Shown piece by piece: positions 54,917 through 62,758 of a DNA stretch of 64,000 nt (the first letter of the stretch is position 1; every line of letters begins with the position of its first letter). The position numbers and the translations under genes were made by a program. The notes below the pieces were generated by a model. It was given only the letters and a program-made list of their open reading frames with translations. It searched no databases and was not told the DNA's origin. The DNA is from Chitinophaga pinensis (GTDB lineage: Bacteria > Bacteroidota > Bacteroidia > UKL13-3), in NCBI GenBank assembly GCA_945860865.1, contig CAMARW010000001.1, forward strand, positions 200,154-264,153, read 5' to 3'.

Positions 54917-56293
54917 ATGGTAAAACTCACTAAGTATTTTCTTTTTTTGCTATTGTTTGCATGGAGTAGCTCAAATTTAATGGCCCAAACCACGCGCCCA
55001 ATTAAAACAAGAATTCTTTTTTTATTGGATGCCAGTGGTAGCATGTATGCACGCATGGATAATGATACGCGTGTAAATGTGGCTAGGCGTTTGTTGGGTA
55101 AAACATTGGATAGTTTAGAGGGTACGCCCAATTTAGAAATTGCCTTGCGTGTATACGGACATACCTCTCCACCCAATCAGAGAAATTGTAAAGACACCCG
55201 ATTAGAGGTGCCTTTTAGAAAAAACAATTTCACCGAAATAAAGAACAGAATCAATTCCATTTCGCCTAAGGGTACTACTTTAATTGCACACTCTTTGTTG
55301 CAATCTGCTTATGATTTTCCGAAAGAACCTTTTACCCGAAATGTTATTATTTTAATTACAGATGGGATAGAGGAATGCCAAGGCGATCCTTGTGCGGTTT
55401 CAGAAGCACTGCAAAGCCAGGGTATCATTCTAAAACCTTTTATTATTGGTTTAGGTTCAACCGAAGATTTTAAAAAAGCATTTGAATGCGTTGGCCGTTA
55501 TTACGATGCCAATACTGAACAGGGTTTTGATGATGCACTTAAAATTGTTGTTTCGCAAGCGCTTAATAATACTACCGCCCAAGTAAATTTATTGGATGTA
55601 TTTAGCAAGCCTACGGAAAGCAATGTAAATATGAGCTTTTACGATATGAATTCTGGGCAATTAATGTATAATTACATGCATACTATTAATGAACGTGGTA
55701 ACCCAGATACCATTCATCTTGATCCAATTTATAGATACAGAATGGTGGTGCATACCATCCCTTCAGTAGTAAAAGAGAATATAGATGTAACGCCAGGAAA
55801 ACATACCATTATTGGTGTGGATGCGCCGCAAGGACAATTGATGGTTAAGGTAGATGGATTAACTAATTACAATGCATTGCAGTTTTTGGTACGCAAAAAG
55901 GGTTCAGATAAAACTTTGCATGTGCAAGATGGAAATACCAAGGAAAAATACTTGGTGGGTAAATACGAAGTAGAGGTTTTAAGCATACCTAGAATGGTGC
56001 GCGAAATTAGCATAGACCAAAGCTATACCACCACCTTACAACTGCCGCAACCAGGTAAATTGGTAATTAGTTGCCCAGCTCAAGATTATTATGCAGATGT
56101 TTACCAAACCATACGCAATGAGTTGGTTTGGGTGTATAAATTCCCGGTAGAAAAAAGAAACCATGTATTGGTTATGCAGCCCGGTGATTACAAAATTATT
56201 TATAGGGCAAAGGGTGCCACAAAGAGTAGCTTCTCTTTTGAAAGGGCTATTAAAATTATAAGTGGACAAGCAACAAACATTACATTAAATTAA
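54917..56293 (+). CDS. Exported von Willebrand factor A-domain protein
   Basis: 458 residues with a signal peptide (FLFLLLFAWSSSNLMAQ). The VWA domain (about residues 30-205) has an intact MIDAS: DASGSM, the Thr of PKGTTLI and the Asp of ITDGIEEC. The C-terminal 250 residues form beta-sandwich repeats (VNLLDVFSKP, GQLMVKVDGL, GKLVISCPA). Periplasmic or surface. It lies 16 bases after the transketolase N gene and 8 bases before the C gene, so all three look like one operon. No functional link to transketolase is known to me. Confidence 0.88.
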   Translation: MVKLTKYFLFLLLFAWSSSNLMAQTTRPIKTRILFLLDASGSMYARMDNDTRVNVARRLLGKTLDSLEGTPNLEIALRVYGHTSPPNQRNCKDTRLEVPFRKNNFTEIKNRINSISPKGTTLIAHSLLQSAYDFPKEPFTRNVIILITDGIEECQGDPCAVSEALQSQGIILKPFIIGLGSTEDFKKAFECVGRYYDANTEQGFDDALKIVVSQALNNTTAQVNLLDVFSKPTESNVNMSFYDMNSGQLMYNYMHTINERGNPDTIHLDPIYRYRMVVHTIPSVVKENIDVTPGKHTIIGVDAPQGQLMVKVDGLTNYNALQFLVRKKGSDKTLHVQDGNTKEKYLVGKYEVEVLSIPRMVREISIDQSYTTTLQLPQPGKLVISCPAQDYYADVYQTIRNELVWVYKFPVEKRNHVLVMQPGDYKIIYRAKGATKSSFSFERAIKIISGQATNITLN

Positions 56294-56301
56294 ATAACGC
56301 T

Positions 56302-57255
56302 ATGAAAAAGTTTGATATACAAAATGTGAAAGACACCAGAAGTGGATTTGGTGCGGGATTATCTGAATTGGGAAAAACTAATCCGAAAGTGGTTGCCCTA
56401 TGTGCAGATTTAACGGGTTCTTTAAAGATGGATGCTTTTCAAAAAGATCATCCAGAGCGTTTCTTTCAGGTAGGTATTGCCGAAGCCAATATGATGGGTG
56501 TAGCAGCGGGTTTAACCATTGGTGGTTGGATTCCGTTTACGGGTACTTTTGCCAATTTTAGCACGGGTAGGGTATATGATCAAATTCGTCAGAGTATTGC
56601 TTACAGTGGTAAAAATGTAAAAATATGTGCTTCGCATGCGGGTATTACTCTGGGTGAAGACGGTGCTACGCATCAAATATTGGAAGATTTGGGCTTAATG
56701 AAAATGTTACCCGGAATGGTAGTTATAAACCCTTGCGATTTTAACCAAACCAAAGCCGCAACTTTAGCCATAGCCGAGTATGATGGTCCGGTTTATTTGC
56801 GATTTGGCCGCCCGGCAGTACCAAATTTTACCGAGGCAGATGCGCCTTTTGAAATTGGCAAAGCTTTGCTATTAAATGAAGGCAAGGATGTTTCTATTTT
56901 TGCTACGGGTCATTTAGTTTGGAAGGCCATTGAGGCCGGACAAGCTTTAGCAGAAATGGGTATAGATGCAGAAATTATAAATATTCATACCATTAAACCT
57001 TTAGATGAAGAAGCGGTGTTAAAATCGGTTGCTAAAACACGTTGTGTGGTTACAGCCGAAGAGCATCAAATGAATGGTGGTTTGGGTGATAGCATTGCGC
57101 AATTATTGGCAAGAAAAAATCCTACTCCGCTAGAAATGGTGGCGGTAAACGATAGCTTTGGAGAAAGCGGTACGCCAGATGATTTAATGAAAAAGTATGG
57201 TTTAGAGAGCGTTAATATTGTGGAAGCGGTTCAAGCCGTATTAAAACGTAAATAA
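56302..57255 (+). CDS. Transketolase, C-terminal subunit
   Basis: 317 residues, the pyrimidine-binding and C-terminal halves of transketolase. Conserved parts: FQVGIAEANMMGVAAGL, containing the Glu that activates thiamine, then FANFSTGRVYDQIRQSI, HAGITLGEDGATHQ and the C-terminal VTAEEHQMNGGLGDSIA. It works with the N-terminal subunit encoded upstream. Starts eight bases after the VWA stop; the haem-binding gene starts one base after its stop. Confidence 0.93.
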   Translation: MKKFDIQNVKDTRSGFGAGLSELGKTNPKVVALCADLTGSLKMDAFQKDHPERFFQVGIAEANMMGVAAGLTIGGWIPFTGTFANFSTGRVYDQIRQSIAYSGKNVKICASHAGITLGEDGATHQILEDLGLMKMLPGMVVINPCDFNQTKAATLAIAEYDGPVYLRFGRPAVPNFTEADAPFEIGKALLLNEGKDVSIFATGHLVWKAIEAGQALAEMGIDAEIINIHTIKPLDEEAVLKSVAKTRCVVTAEEHQMNGGLGDSIAQLLARKNPTPLEMVAVNDSFGESGTPDDLMKKYGLESVNIVEAVQAVLKRK

Positions 57256-57256
57256 T

Positions 57257-57706
57257 ATGAACTCATCCTTGCCTAAAAAGATTGCTATTTTCTTGGCAGC
57301 TATTCTTATAGTTATTCAATTTGTGCAGCCAGCAAGAAATTTGGGTGAGGCTATGGGCGAAAATGATATTGCCCACACAGTAAATGTGCCAGCAGATGTG
57401 CAGCAAATTTTGAGTAATAGCTGTTATGATTGCCATAGCAATGCAACTTATTACCCCTGGTATGCAAGCATACAGCCGCTTGGCTTTTGGTTAAAAGACC
57501 ATGTAGATGAGGGCAAAAAAGAGTTGAATTTCTCTGAGTTTAAAACCTACACCGAAAAACGTAAAACCAAAAAATTTAGAGAGATTTCAGAGGAACTGGA
57601 AGAAGATGAAATGCCTTTACCTTCTTACACTTGGGTGCATAAAAATGCAATTTTAACACCAGAACAAAAAGCCATATTGCTTGCTTGGGCGAAGAAGAAT
57701 TATTGA
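57257..57706 (+). CDS. Haem-binding domain protein (single CxxCH)
   Basis: 149 residues. N-terminal membrane anchor or signal (IAIFLAAILIVIQFV), then SCYDCHSNATYYPWYAS with one CxxCH c-type haem site, and YTWVHKNAILTPEQKAIL near the end. This is the small haem-binding domain (PF14376) common in Bacteroidota. Located in the periplasm. Its start nearly touches the transketolase C stop, so it belongs to the same transcript. Confidence 0.85.
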   Translation: MNSSLPKKIAIFLAAILIVIQFVQPARNLGEAMGENDIAHTVNVPADVQQILSNSCYDCHSNATYYPWYASIQPLGFWLKDHVDEGKKELNFSEFKTYTEKRKTKKFREISEELEEDEMPLPSYTWVHKNAILTPEQKAILLAWAKKNY

Positions 57707-57710
57707 TGAT

Positions 57711-57743
57711 GAATTAAGAATTAAGAATTACGAATTACGAATT
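57711..57743 (+). repeat. Heptamer tandem repeat (GAATTAM)n
   Basis: Four to five units of seven bases, GAATTAA twice then GAATTAC twice and a final GAATTA. The same heptamer builds the ends of the element at 45.1 kb. It lies between the haem-binding and NUDIX genes. Confidence 0.7.
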
Positions 57744-57761
57744 AATTATTCAATTAGCCTT

Positions 57762-58325
57762 ATGAGTAATACAGAAACAGTAAATCCTTGGGTAACTAAA
57801 ACCAGTGAGGTGGTTTACCAAAATAGCTGGATTGAGGTGCAACACAATGAGGTGCTTAACCCAGTGGGTACAGAGGGGATTTATGGTGTTGTAAATTTTA
57901 AAAACTTAGCCATTGGCATTATTCCGCTCGACGAAGATTATAATACTTGGATAGTGGGGCAGTACCGTTATCCTTTAAAGAAATATTCGTGGGAGATACC
58001 AGAGGGTGGAGGAAAATTAGGCATAGACCCTCTCCTTTCTGCCCAGAGAGAATTGCTAGAAGAGTGTGGCATTATTGCTAAAGATTGGCAAAAAATTTTA
58101 GAGATGGATTTAAGCAATTCGGCTACTGATGAGCACGCCATTTTATACGTGGCTAGAGGCCTCAGTTTTACTCAAGCCGAGCCTGAAGAAACAGAAGAAC
58201 TTTGTCTAAAGAAGATTTCTTTTGATACGCTCTTTGCCATGGTAATGAATGGCGAAATAGAAGATGCCATGACTGTTGCGGCGGTTATGAAGTTAAAGAT
58301 TATGATGCAAAATGCTTCCTTTTAG
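57762..58325 (+). CDS. NUDIX hydrolase, ADP-ribose pyrophosphatase-like
   Basis: 187 residues from the ATG at 57762 (MSNTETVNPW). The frame is open upstream through the heptamer repeat, which is not coding. Nudix box: GGGKLGIDPLLSAQRELLEECGI has REL-x-EE-x-G intact, but the first Glu of the box (seven residues before R) is Ile. Catalysis relies mainly on the REx2EE glutamates, so it may still be active. The fold and QYRYPLKKYSWEIPEGG are those of ADP-ribose/NDP-sugar pyrophosphatases. Confidence 0.85.
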   Translation: MSNTETVNPWVTKTSEVVYQNSWIEVQHNEVLNPVGTEGIYGVVNFKNLAIGIIPLDEDYNTWIVGQYRYPLKKYSWEIPEGGGKLGIDPLLSAQRELLEECGIIAKDWQKILEMDLSNSATDEHAILYVARGLSFTQAEPEETEELCLKKISFDTLFAMVMNGEIEDAMTVAAVMKLKIMMQNASF

Positions 58326-58343
58326 CTTACCTTTCTTTGGCAA

Positions 58344-59168
58344 ATGAAGAACTCATCGAAATTAAATGTTTTAGATTATCAATACCCCAAATTTTTGCTA
58401 TATTTTCCTAATTTAGTAAGGATAATTTATGTATTAAACTATTTCACCCAGTTACGTAAATGGTATGTTATGAGTGCTTGGCAAAGGTTATTAAAACAGG
58501 CAAAACCCAATGCAGTTATAATAGATTTTGGTGCAGGCGAGGCGCAATATTTGGTTCCGTTTTGCCGTGTGTATCCACAAAAAACTTTTTGTGCTTTAGA
58601 CATGCGACAAAGTAATATTCAATTTTGCGAATCTTTTGCCTTACCCAACCTGCAAACAAGTTTAGTAAATATTGAAGAGGCCAGTGCGCCGCTGGCGGCA
58701 GATTTAGGCATGTGCGTGGGTGTTATGCAATATTTAACGCAAGACACAGCGGCATTAAAAAACATGCACGAAAGTTTAAAGTTGGGAGCTACTTTGCTTT
58801 TATATGTGCCTATTAATGGGGTGTTCATAACACCTTTTTATAAATACATTTTTGCGCGTATGGCTCAGTACGAAAGTATCAATAACAGGCAGCGTGTATA
58901 TACCGAAAAAGAACTCACAGAAAAGTTGGTTAGAGCCGGATTTGTGATTCAAAATAAAACCTATACTTATGGCTATTTTGGAAAACTTAGTCATGAAATA
59001 TTAAACTCCTTAAGCACATTAATTTTCTCTGGCGGTTTGCTGCTAAAAATGCTTGCGCTTTTATTGTTTCCAATGGCCTTTCCACTAATTTTTTTATTTA
59101 TGTTGCTAGATTATAATAACAAAAAATCAGATGGAAATGGTTTATTGTTGGAGGTGTTGCGGGTTTGA
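58344..59168 (+). CDS. SAM-dependent methyltransferase with C-terminal membrane segment
   Basis: 274 residues. Class I methyltransferase motif I is VIIDFGAGEAQYL, with CALDMRQ as motif II acidic loop and GVMQYLTQDTAALKNMH in the helix after motif IV. After residue 225 come two hydrophobic helices (LIFSGGLLLKMLALLLF, ALIFLFMLLDY-like), anchoring it in the membrane. Probable lipid or quinone-type substrate by analogy, but not shown. It begins 18 bases after the NUDIX gene. Confidence 0.8.
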   Translation: MKNSSKLNVLDYQYPKFLLYFPNLVRIIYVLNYFTQLRKWYVMSAWQRLLKQAKPNAVIIDFGAGEAQYLVPFCRVYPQKTFCALDMRQSNIQFCESFALPNLQTSLVNIEEASAPLAADLGMCVGVMQYLTQDTAALKNMHESLKLGATLLLYVPINGVFITPFYKYIFARMAQYESINNRQRVYTEKELTEKLVRAGFVIQNKTYTYGYFGKLSHEILNSLSTLIFSGGLLLKMLALLLFPMAFPLIFLFMLLDYNNKKSDGNGLLLEVLRV

Positions 59169-59218
59169 TCTGGTTGGGGGGCTAAGGGTTGTAAATAGAG
59201 GCGAATGATAATCTGCCT

Positions 59219-60043
59219 CTATGGGAATTTCGGAAACTTTTTAAAATCTGGTTTGCGTTTTTCTAAGAAGGAGTTTTTACCTTCTTTAGCTTCATCACTG
59301 AGGTAATATAATAAGGTAGCATTGCCCGCTAATTCTTGTATACCTGCTTGGCCATCTAATTCTGCATTAAACGCGCTTTTTAGCATACGTAAGGCAATAG
59401 GACTTTTCTCCATAATTTTTCTACACCAAGCTATGGTTGCTTCTTCTAACATTTCTAGCGGCACTACTTTATTTACTAGGCCCATATCTAATGCTTCTTG
59501 CGCATTGTATTGATCGCATAAAAACCAAATTTCTCTGGCCTTCTTTTGACCCACTAATCTGGCCAAATAACTGGCTCCAAAACCACCATCAAAACTACCA
59601 ACTTTAGGGCCTGTTTGACCAAATTTAGCGTTTTCTGCCGCAATGGTAAGGTCGCAAATTACGTGCAAAACATGTCCGCCACCAATGGCATAACCTGCCA
59701 CCATAGCAATTACCGGCTTAGGAATGCGGCGAATTTGCATTTGTAAATCCAAAACATTTAACCTAGGCACGCCATCATTGCCTACATATCCACCATGGCC
59801 GCGTACACTTTGATCGCCACCACTGCAAAAAGCTTGTCCGCCCTCACCAGTTAAAATTACACAGTAAATCGCCTCATCTTGGCGAGCTAGTTCCATGGCT
59901 TCGCTCATTTCTGTAACAGTAAGCGGGGTAAAAGCGTTGTGAACCTGTGGACGGTTGATACTTATTTTAGCAATACCATCATAAAATTGAAACAAGATTT
60001 CTTTGTATTCTTTAATGGTTTCCCAGTTGTATTTAGATTGCAT
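59219..60043 (-). CDS. menB: 1,4-dihydroxy-2-naphthoyl-CoA synthase
   Basis: 274 residues, crotonase fold. It closes the naphthoate ring from o-succinylbenzoyl-CoA in menaquinone synthesis. Family-specific pieces are [46 protein letters not shown] and the C-terminal [16 protein letters not shown]. It follows menD but has its own consensus promoter. menA and menC are 25 kb away; menE and menF are not in the window. Confidence 0.96.
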   Translation of the reverse strand: MQSKYNWETIKEYKEILFQFYDGIAKISINRPQVHNAFTPLTVTEMSEAMELARQDEAIYCVILTGEGGQAFCSGGDQSVRGHGGYVGNDGVPRLNVLDLQMQIRRIPKPVIAMVAGYAIGGGHVLHVICDLTIAAENAKFGQTGPKVGSFDGGFGASYLARLVGQKKAREIWFLCDQYNAQEALDMGLVNKVVPLEMLEEATIAWCRKIMEKSPIALRMLKSAFNAELDGQAGIQELAGNATLLYYLSDEAKEGKNSFLEKRKPDFKKFPKFP

Positions 60044-60066
60044 GATTTAATATTTATAATAGTGGT

Positions 60067-60097
60067 CAAAGGTAGAATAAGCCCTGGATTAAGCAAA
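60067..60097 (-). promoter_or_regulatory. Consensus promoter TTTG-N19-TACCTTTG of menB
   Basis: On the minus strand TTTG (60094-60097), exactly nineteen bases, TACCTTTG (60067-60074): a perfect match to the Bacteroidota promoter. The ATG is 23 bases further. It overlaps the 60-base gap after menD. Confidence 0.8.
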
Positions 60098-60105
60098 ATT
60101 TATGG

Positions 60106-61800
60106 TTAATAACGGATATTTTTAAAGGCATCAATAGCTGATAAATTGCTTTCTTCTTCAAAAATTAAATCCAATATGCTGATGGTTTCTGTTGGTTTAT
60201 AGAGTTCTTTTAACTGCTCCTCAAGTCTTGATTCTTCCGAACAACTTAAATAATTTAACCCATACTGGCTGCACAATTTACCAATGCTTAGCTTATGTGG
60301 CGTTGTAAAATAAGGTAATTGAGCTGGGGATTTTTTAGGTCCATCAATCCAATTAAAAATATTTCCATTGCCATTGTTCAAGACTATAATCTTTAAATTA
60401 CTAGGCAAATTATTCTGCCAAAATCCATTTTGATCATAGAATAAAGATAAATCACCTACAATTAGCGTTACAATTTGGTTTGGCATAGCCATGGCCGAAC
60501 CAATAGCTGTGCTTATGGTTCCATCTATGCCACTGGTGCCTCTATTACTGAATATGCTTAAGGCAGATTGCTGTAAACCCAGCCAACTAGCCCAACGCAC
60601 CGCAGAGCTATTACCTAATTGAACCTGTGTATAAGGCACCAAGTTGTTAATCACTTGTTGCATGGCTTTTGGTTCAGACCAAGGCCTATTTTGCAAAAAT
60701 GTTTGTAACGATATATTGAACTTTTTTTCTTGTTCAAGCCATACAGCCCGATATGTTTTCTGATCTTGGTTCTTGAAAATGTTCAAAGAATGAAAGGATT
60801 CTAAATAGGGTGCCACTTCAGCTATAATTGCCTGCGTAACATTTTGATAAGTATCTATTATCTCACTTTCATTTTGTAGCCTAAAATGGTGGGATGGTTT
60901 TTGTTTTTTCAGCCAATTTTTCAGCGACTTAGACACCATGGGTCCGCCAAATGAGAGAATAAAATCTGGGTTTAATTGATTTAATACCTCTTCACTTGCA
61001 AACTGAATAATGGAATCGAAATGAGGCACAAAACAGGCTGCACCTTGGTTAGAAACAATATCACTTAAAACCACCACATCATCGGCCTCAACTATCTTTT
61101 GCAGGTAGCTGGTTATTTGTTTATTGGGTGTCATTTGCCCAATAAGGATGATGCGCTTCTTGGCTTGCATCCAAGCTTCAGAAACTTCTGATAGCAAAGG
61201 TAATTTGCGTATACTTTGTTTAAATTCCTCTACTTCGGTATTTAAATAAGAAAAGTCTAATGTATTTTGAGGGATATCATAAAGTGGTTCGCGGAGCGGC
61301 ACATTGATGTGAACAGGACCGTGTTTCTCTCCATTTTGGCATTCATCAATCGCATTTGCAACAATTCGCTCGGTAAGTTTAAAATCAGATTGATTTTCAT
61401 CAAAACATAGTAATTCATGACTACCTAAAACGTGTTTACCATAAACTCCCTTTTGCATAATCATTTGCCCATCTTGCTGATTAAGCATTTCTGGCGGTCT
61501 GTCTGCCGTTAAAATAAGCAGCGGAATTTTTTGGTAATAAGCTTCTGCCACTGCCGGAAAAAAGTTTAAACAGGCCGTACCAGATGTAGCAATAATAATA
61601 ACAGGTTCATTGCATTGTTGCGCTAAGCCCAATGCAACAAAGGCCGCGCTTCGCTCATCAACAATAGAATAACAGGTAATTTTGGTATATTGTGTAAAAG
61701 CATAAACCAGCGGCGCTGATCTGCTTCCAGGGCAAATTATGGCGTGTTTAATGCCTGCGTTCTCGCATACTTTAGCTAGGGTTAATATGTGATGGTGCAA
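60106..61800 (-). CDS. menD: SEPHCHC synthase MenD
   Basis: 564 residues, thiamine-dependent. It adds 2-oxoglutarate-derived semialdehyde to isochorismate. The N-terminal block GIKHAIICPGSRSAPL is diagnostic; the catalytic Glu lies in SIVDERSAAF, and the TPP domain has GTSGIDGTISTAIG and GDLSLFYDQNGFW. The start seems to be a TTG at 61798-61800 (MHHHILTLAKVCENAG in family register); no ATG is available upstream. Twenty-seven bases after the cyclophilin gene on the same strand. Word GGTTCAGACC at 60671. Confidence 0.94.
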   Translation of the reverse strand: MHHHILTLAKVCENAGIKHAIICPGSRSAPLVYAFTQYTKITCYSIVDERSAAFVALGLAQQCNEPVIIIATSGTACLNFFPAVAEAYYQKIPLLILTADRPPEMLNQQDGQMIMQKGVYGKHVLGSHELLCFDENQSDFKLTERIVANAIDECQNGEKHGPVHINVPLREPLYDIPQNTLDFSYLNTEVEEFKQSIRKLPLLSEVSEAWMQAKKRIILIGQMTPNKQITSYLQKIVEADDVVVLSDIVSNQGAACFVPHFDSIIQFASEEVLNQLNPDFILSFGGPMVSKSLKNWLKKQKPSHHFRLQNESEIIDTYQNVTQAIIAEVAPYLESFHSLNIFKNQDQKTYRAVWLEQEKKFNISLQTFLQNRPWSEPKAMQQVINNLVPYTQVQLGNSSAVRWASWLGLQQSALSIFSNRGTSGIDGTISTAIGSAMAMPNQIVTLIVGDLSLFYDQNGFWQNNLPSNLKIIVLNNGNGNIFNWIDGPKKSPAQLPYFTTPHKLSIGKLCSQYGLNYLSCSEESRLEEQLKELYKPTETISILDLIFEEESNLSAIDAFKNIRY

Positions 61801-61827
61801 GTTAAAATTAATTATTAAGAGTTGGTT

Positions 61828-62706
61828 TTATTTTACTAAGCGCATTTTCATTCTTATATCGCTTATAGGTCTGTCTCCAGGTTTAGTGCTAGTTTCTGCA
61901 ATTTTATCTAATACATCAAAGCCGCTTACAATTTCGCCAAATACCGTGTAAGAACCATCTAAATGCGGAGCGCCACCCATTTCCATGTATGTTTGCATTT
62001 GGTCTATGTTTACTTTGTCGGCATTAGGGTAAGCGCGCTTGTATGCCTCGTCTATACCGGCATGTATTTTATCCATGTAAGCCCTAAATACCTCTTTATC
62101 GCCCGTATTTTGCAAAGAGCTCATGGTGGCTTGAACCGAATCGCTTTGATATACTTTATACAACATTTCTTGCTTGCGCTGCAAGTTTTTGTTGTTTATT
62201 ATTTGCTCTAATTCTTGGGCTGTATATTTTCTACCCTGCACAATATAGAACTGGCAACCACTGCTCATTTGTTGCGGATTATTATCTCTTGCAGCGGCTA
62301 ATGTTCCTCTTTTATGAAATAGATTCGACCTAAATTCAGGCATAATTTTGTAACCAATATCACCAGCGCCAAGCATGGCATCGGGCGTTGCATTTTTAGA
62401 GGTAGGATCTCCTCCCTGAATCATAAAAGATTTGATAACCCTATGAAAAAGTAGACTATCATAAAAGCCTTCCGATACCAATTTTATAAAATTATCTCGG
62501 TGCAAAGGCGTCTCATCATACAATGAAACCACCATAGTTCCAAACTCAGTAATAATCTCTACTTGTTGGTTTTTTTTAGTTTTTTCTATGGGTTTTGTAA
62601 CCGTAGTGTGCTTTGGTGAGGGCTTTTTGGTGTTGGTTTTTTTATTTTGGGCCGAACCAAAAAATGCAATGAAAATGCAGATAAGGGTTAAAATTGATTT
62701 TTTCAT
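61828..62706 (-). CDS. Exported cyclophilin-type peptidyl-prolyl isomerase
   Basis: 292 residues. A signal peptide (ILTLICIFIAFFGSAQ), a basic linker (KKTNTKKPSPKHTT), then a cyclophilin domain with LLFHRVIKSFMIQGGDP, GTLAAARD and CQFYIVQGRKYT. A lysine/glutamine-rich insertion of about 75 residues splits the domain before YTVFGEIVSGFDVLDKI, as in other Bacteroidota periplasmic cyclophilins. Catalyses proline isomerisation in the envelope. Between kmo (upstream) and menD. Confidence 0.9.
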   Translation of the reverse strand: MKKSILTLICIFIAFFGSAQNKKTNTKKPSPKHTTVTKPIEKTKKNQQVEIITEFGTMVVSLYDETPLHRDNFIKLVSEGFYDSLLFHRVIKSFMIQGGDPTSKNATPDAMLGAGDIGYKIMPEFRSNLFHKRGTLAAARDNNPQQMSSGCQFYIVQGRKYTAQELEQIINNKNLQRKQEMLYKVYQSDSVQATMSSLQNTGDKEVFRAYMDKIHAGIDEAYKRAYPNADKVNIDQMQTYMEMGGAPHLDGSYTVFGEIVSGFDVLDKIAETSTKPGDRPISDIRMKMRLVK

Positions 62707-62758
62707 ACTTACAATGCTACGTTAATCGATTAGGATTTCAAGGGTTTAACTTAAATTA

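Noticed and set aside
54049-57255. Transketolase as a frameshifted or interrupted single gene
   Set aside because: Each half has proper termini, and two-gene transketolases are well known; the intervening gene is intact.
57711-57743. Possible CRISPR array from regular repeats
   Set aside because: The units are 7-base tandem copies without spacers, and no cas genes are present.
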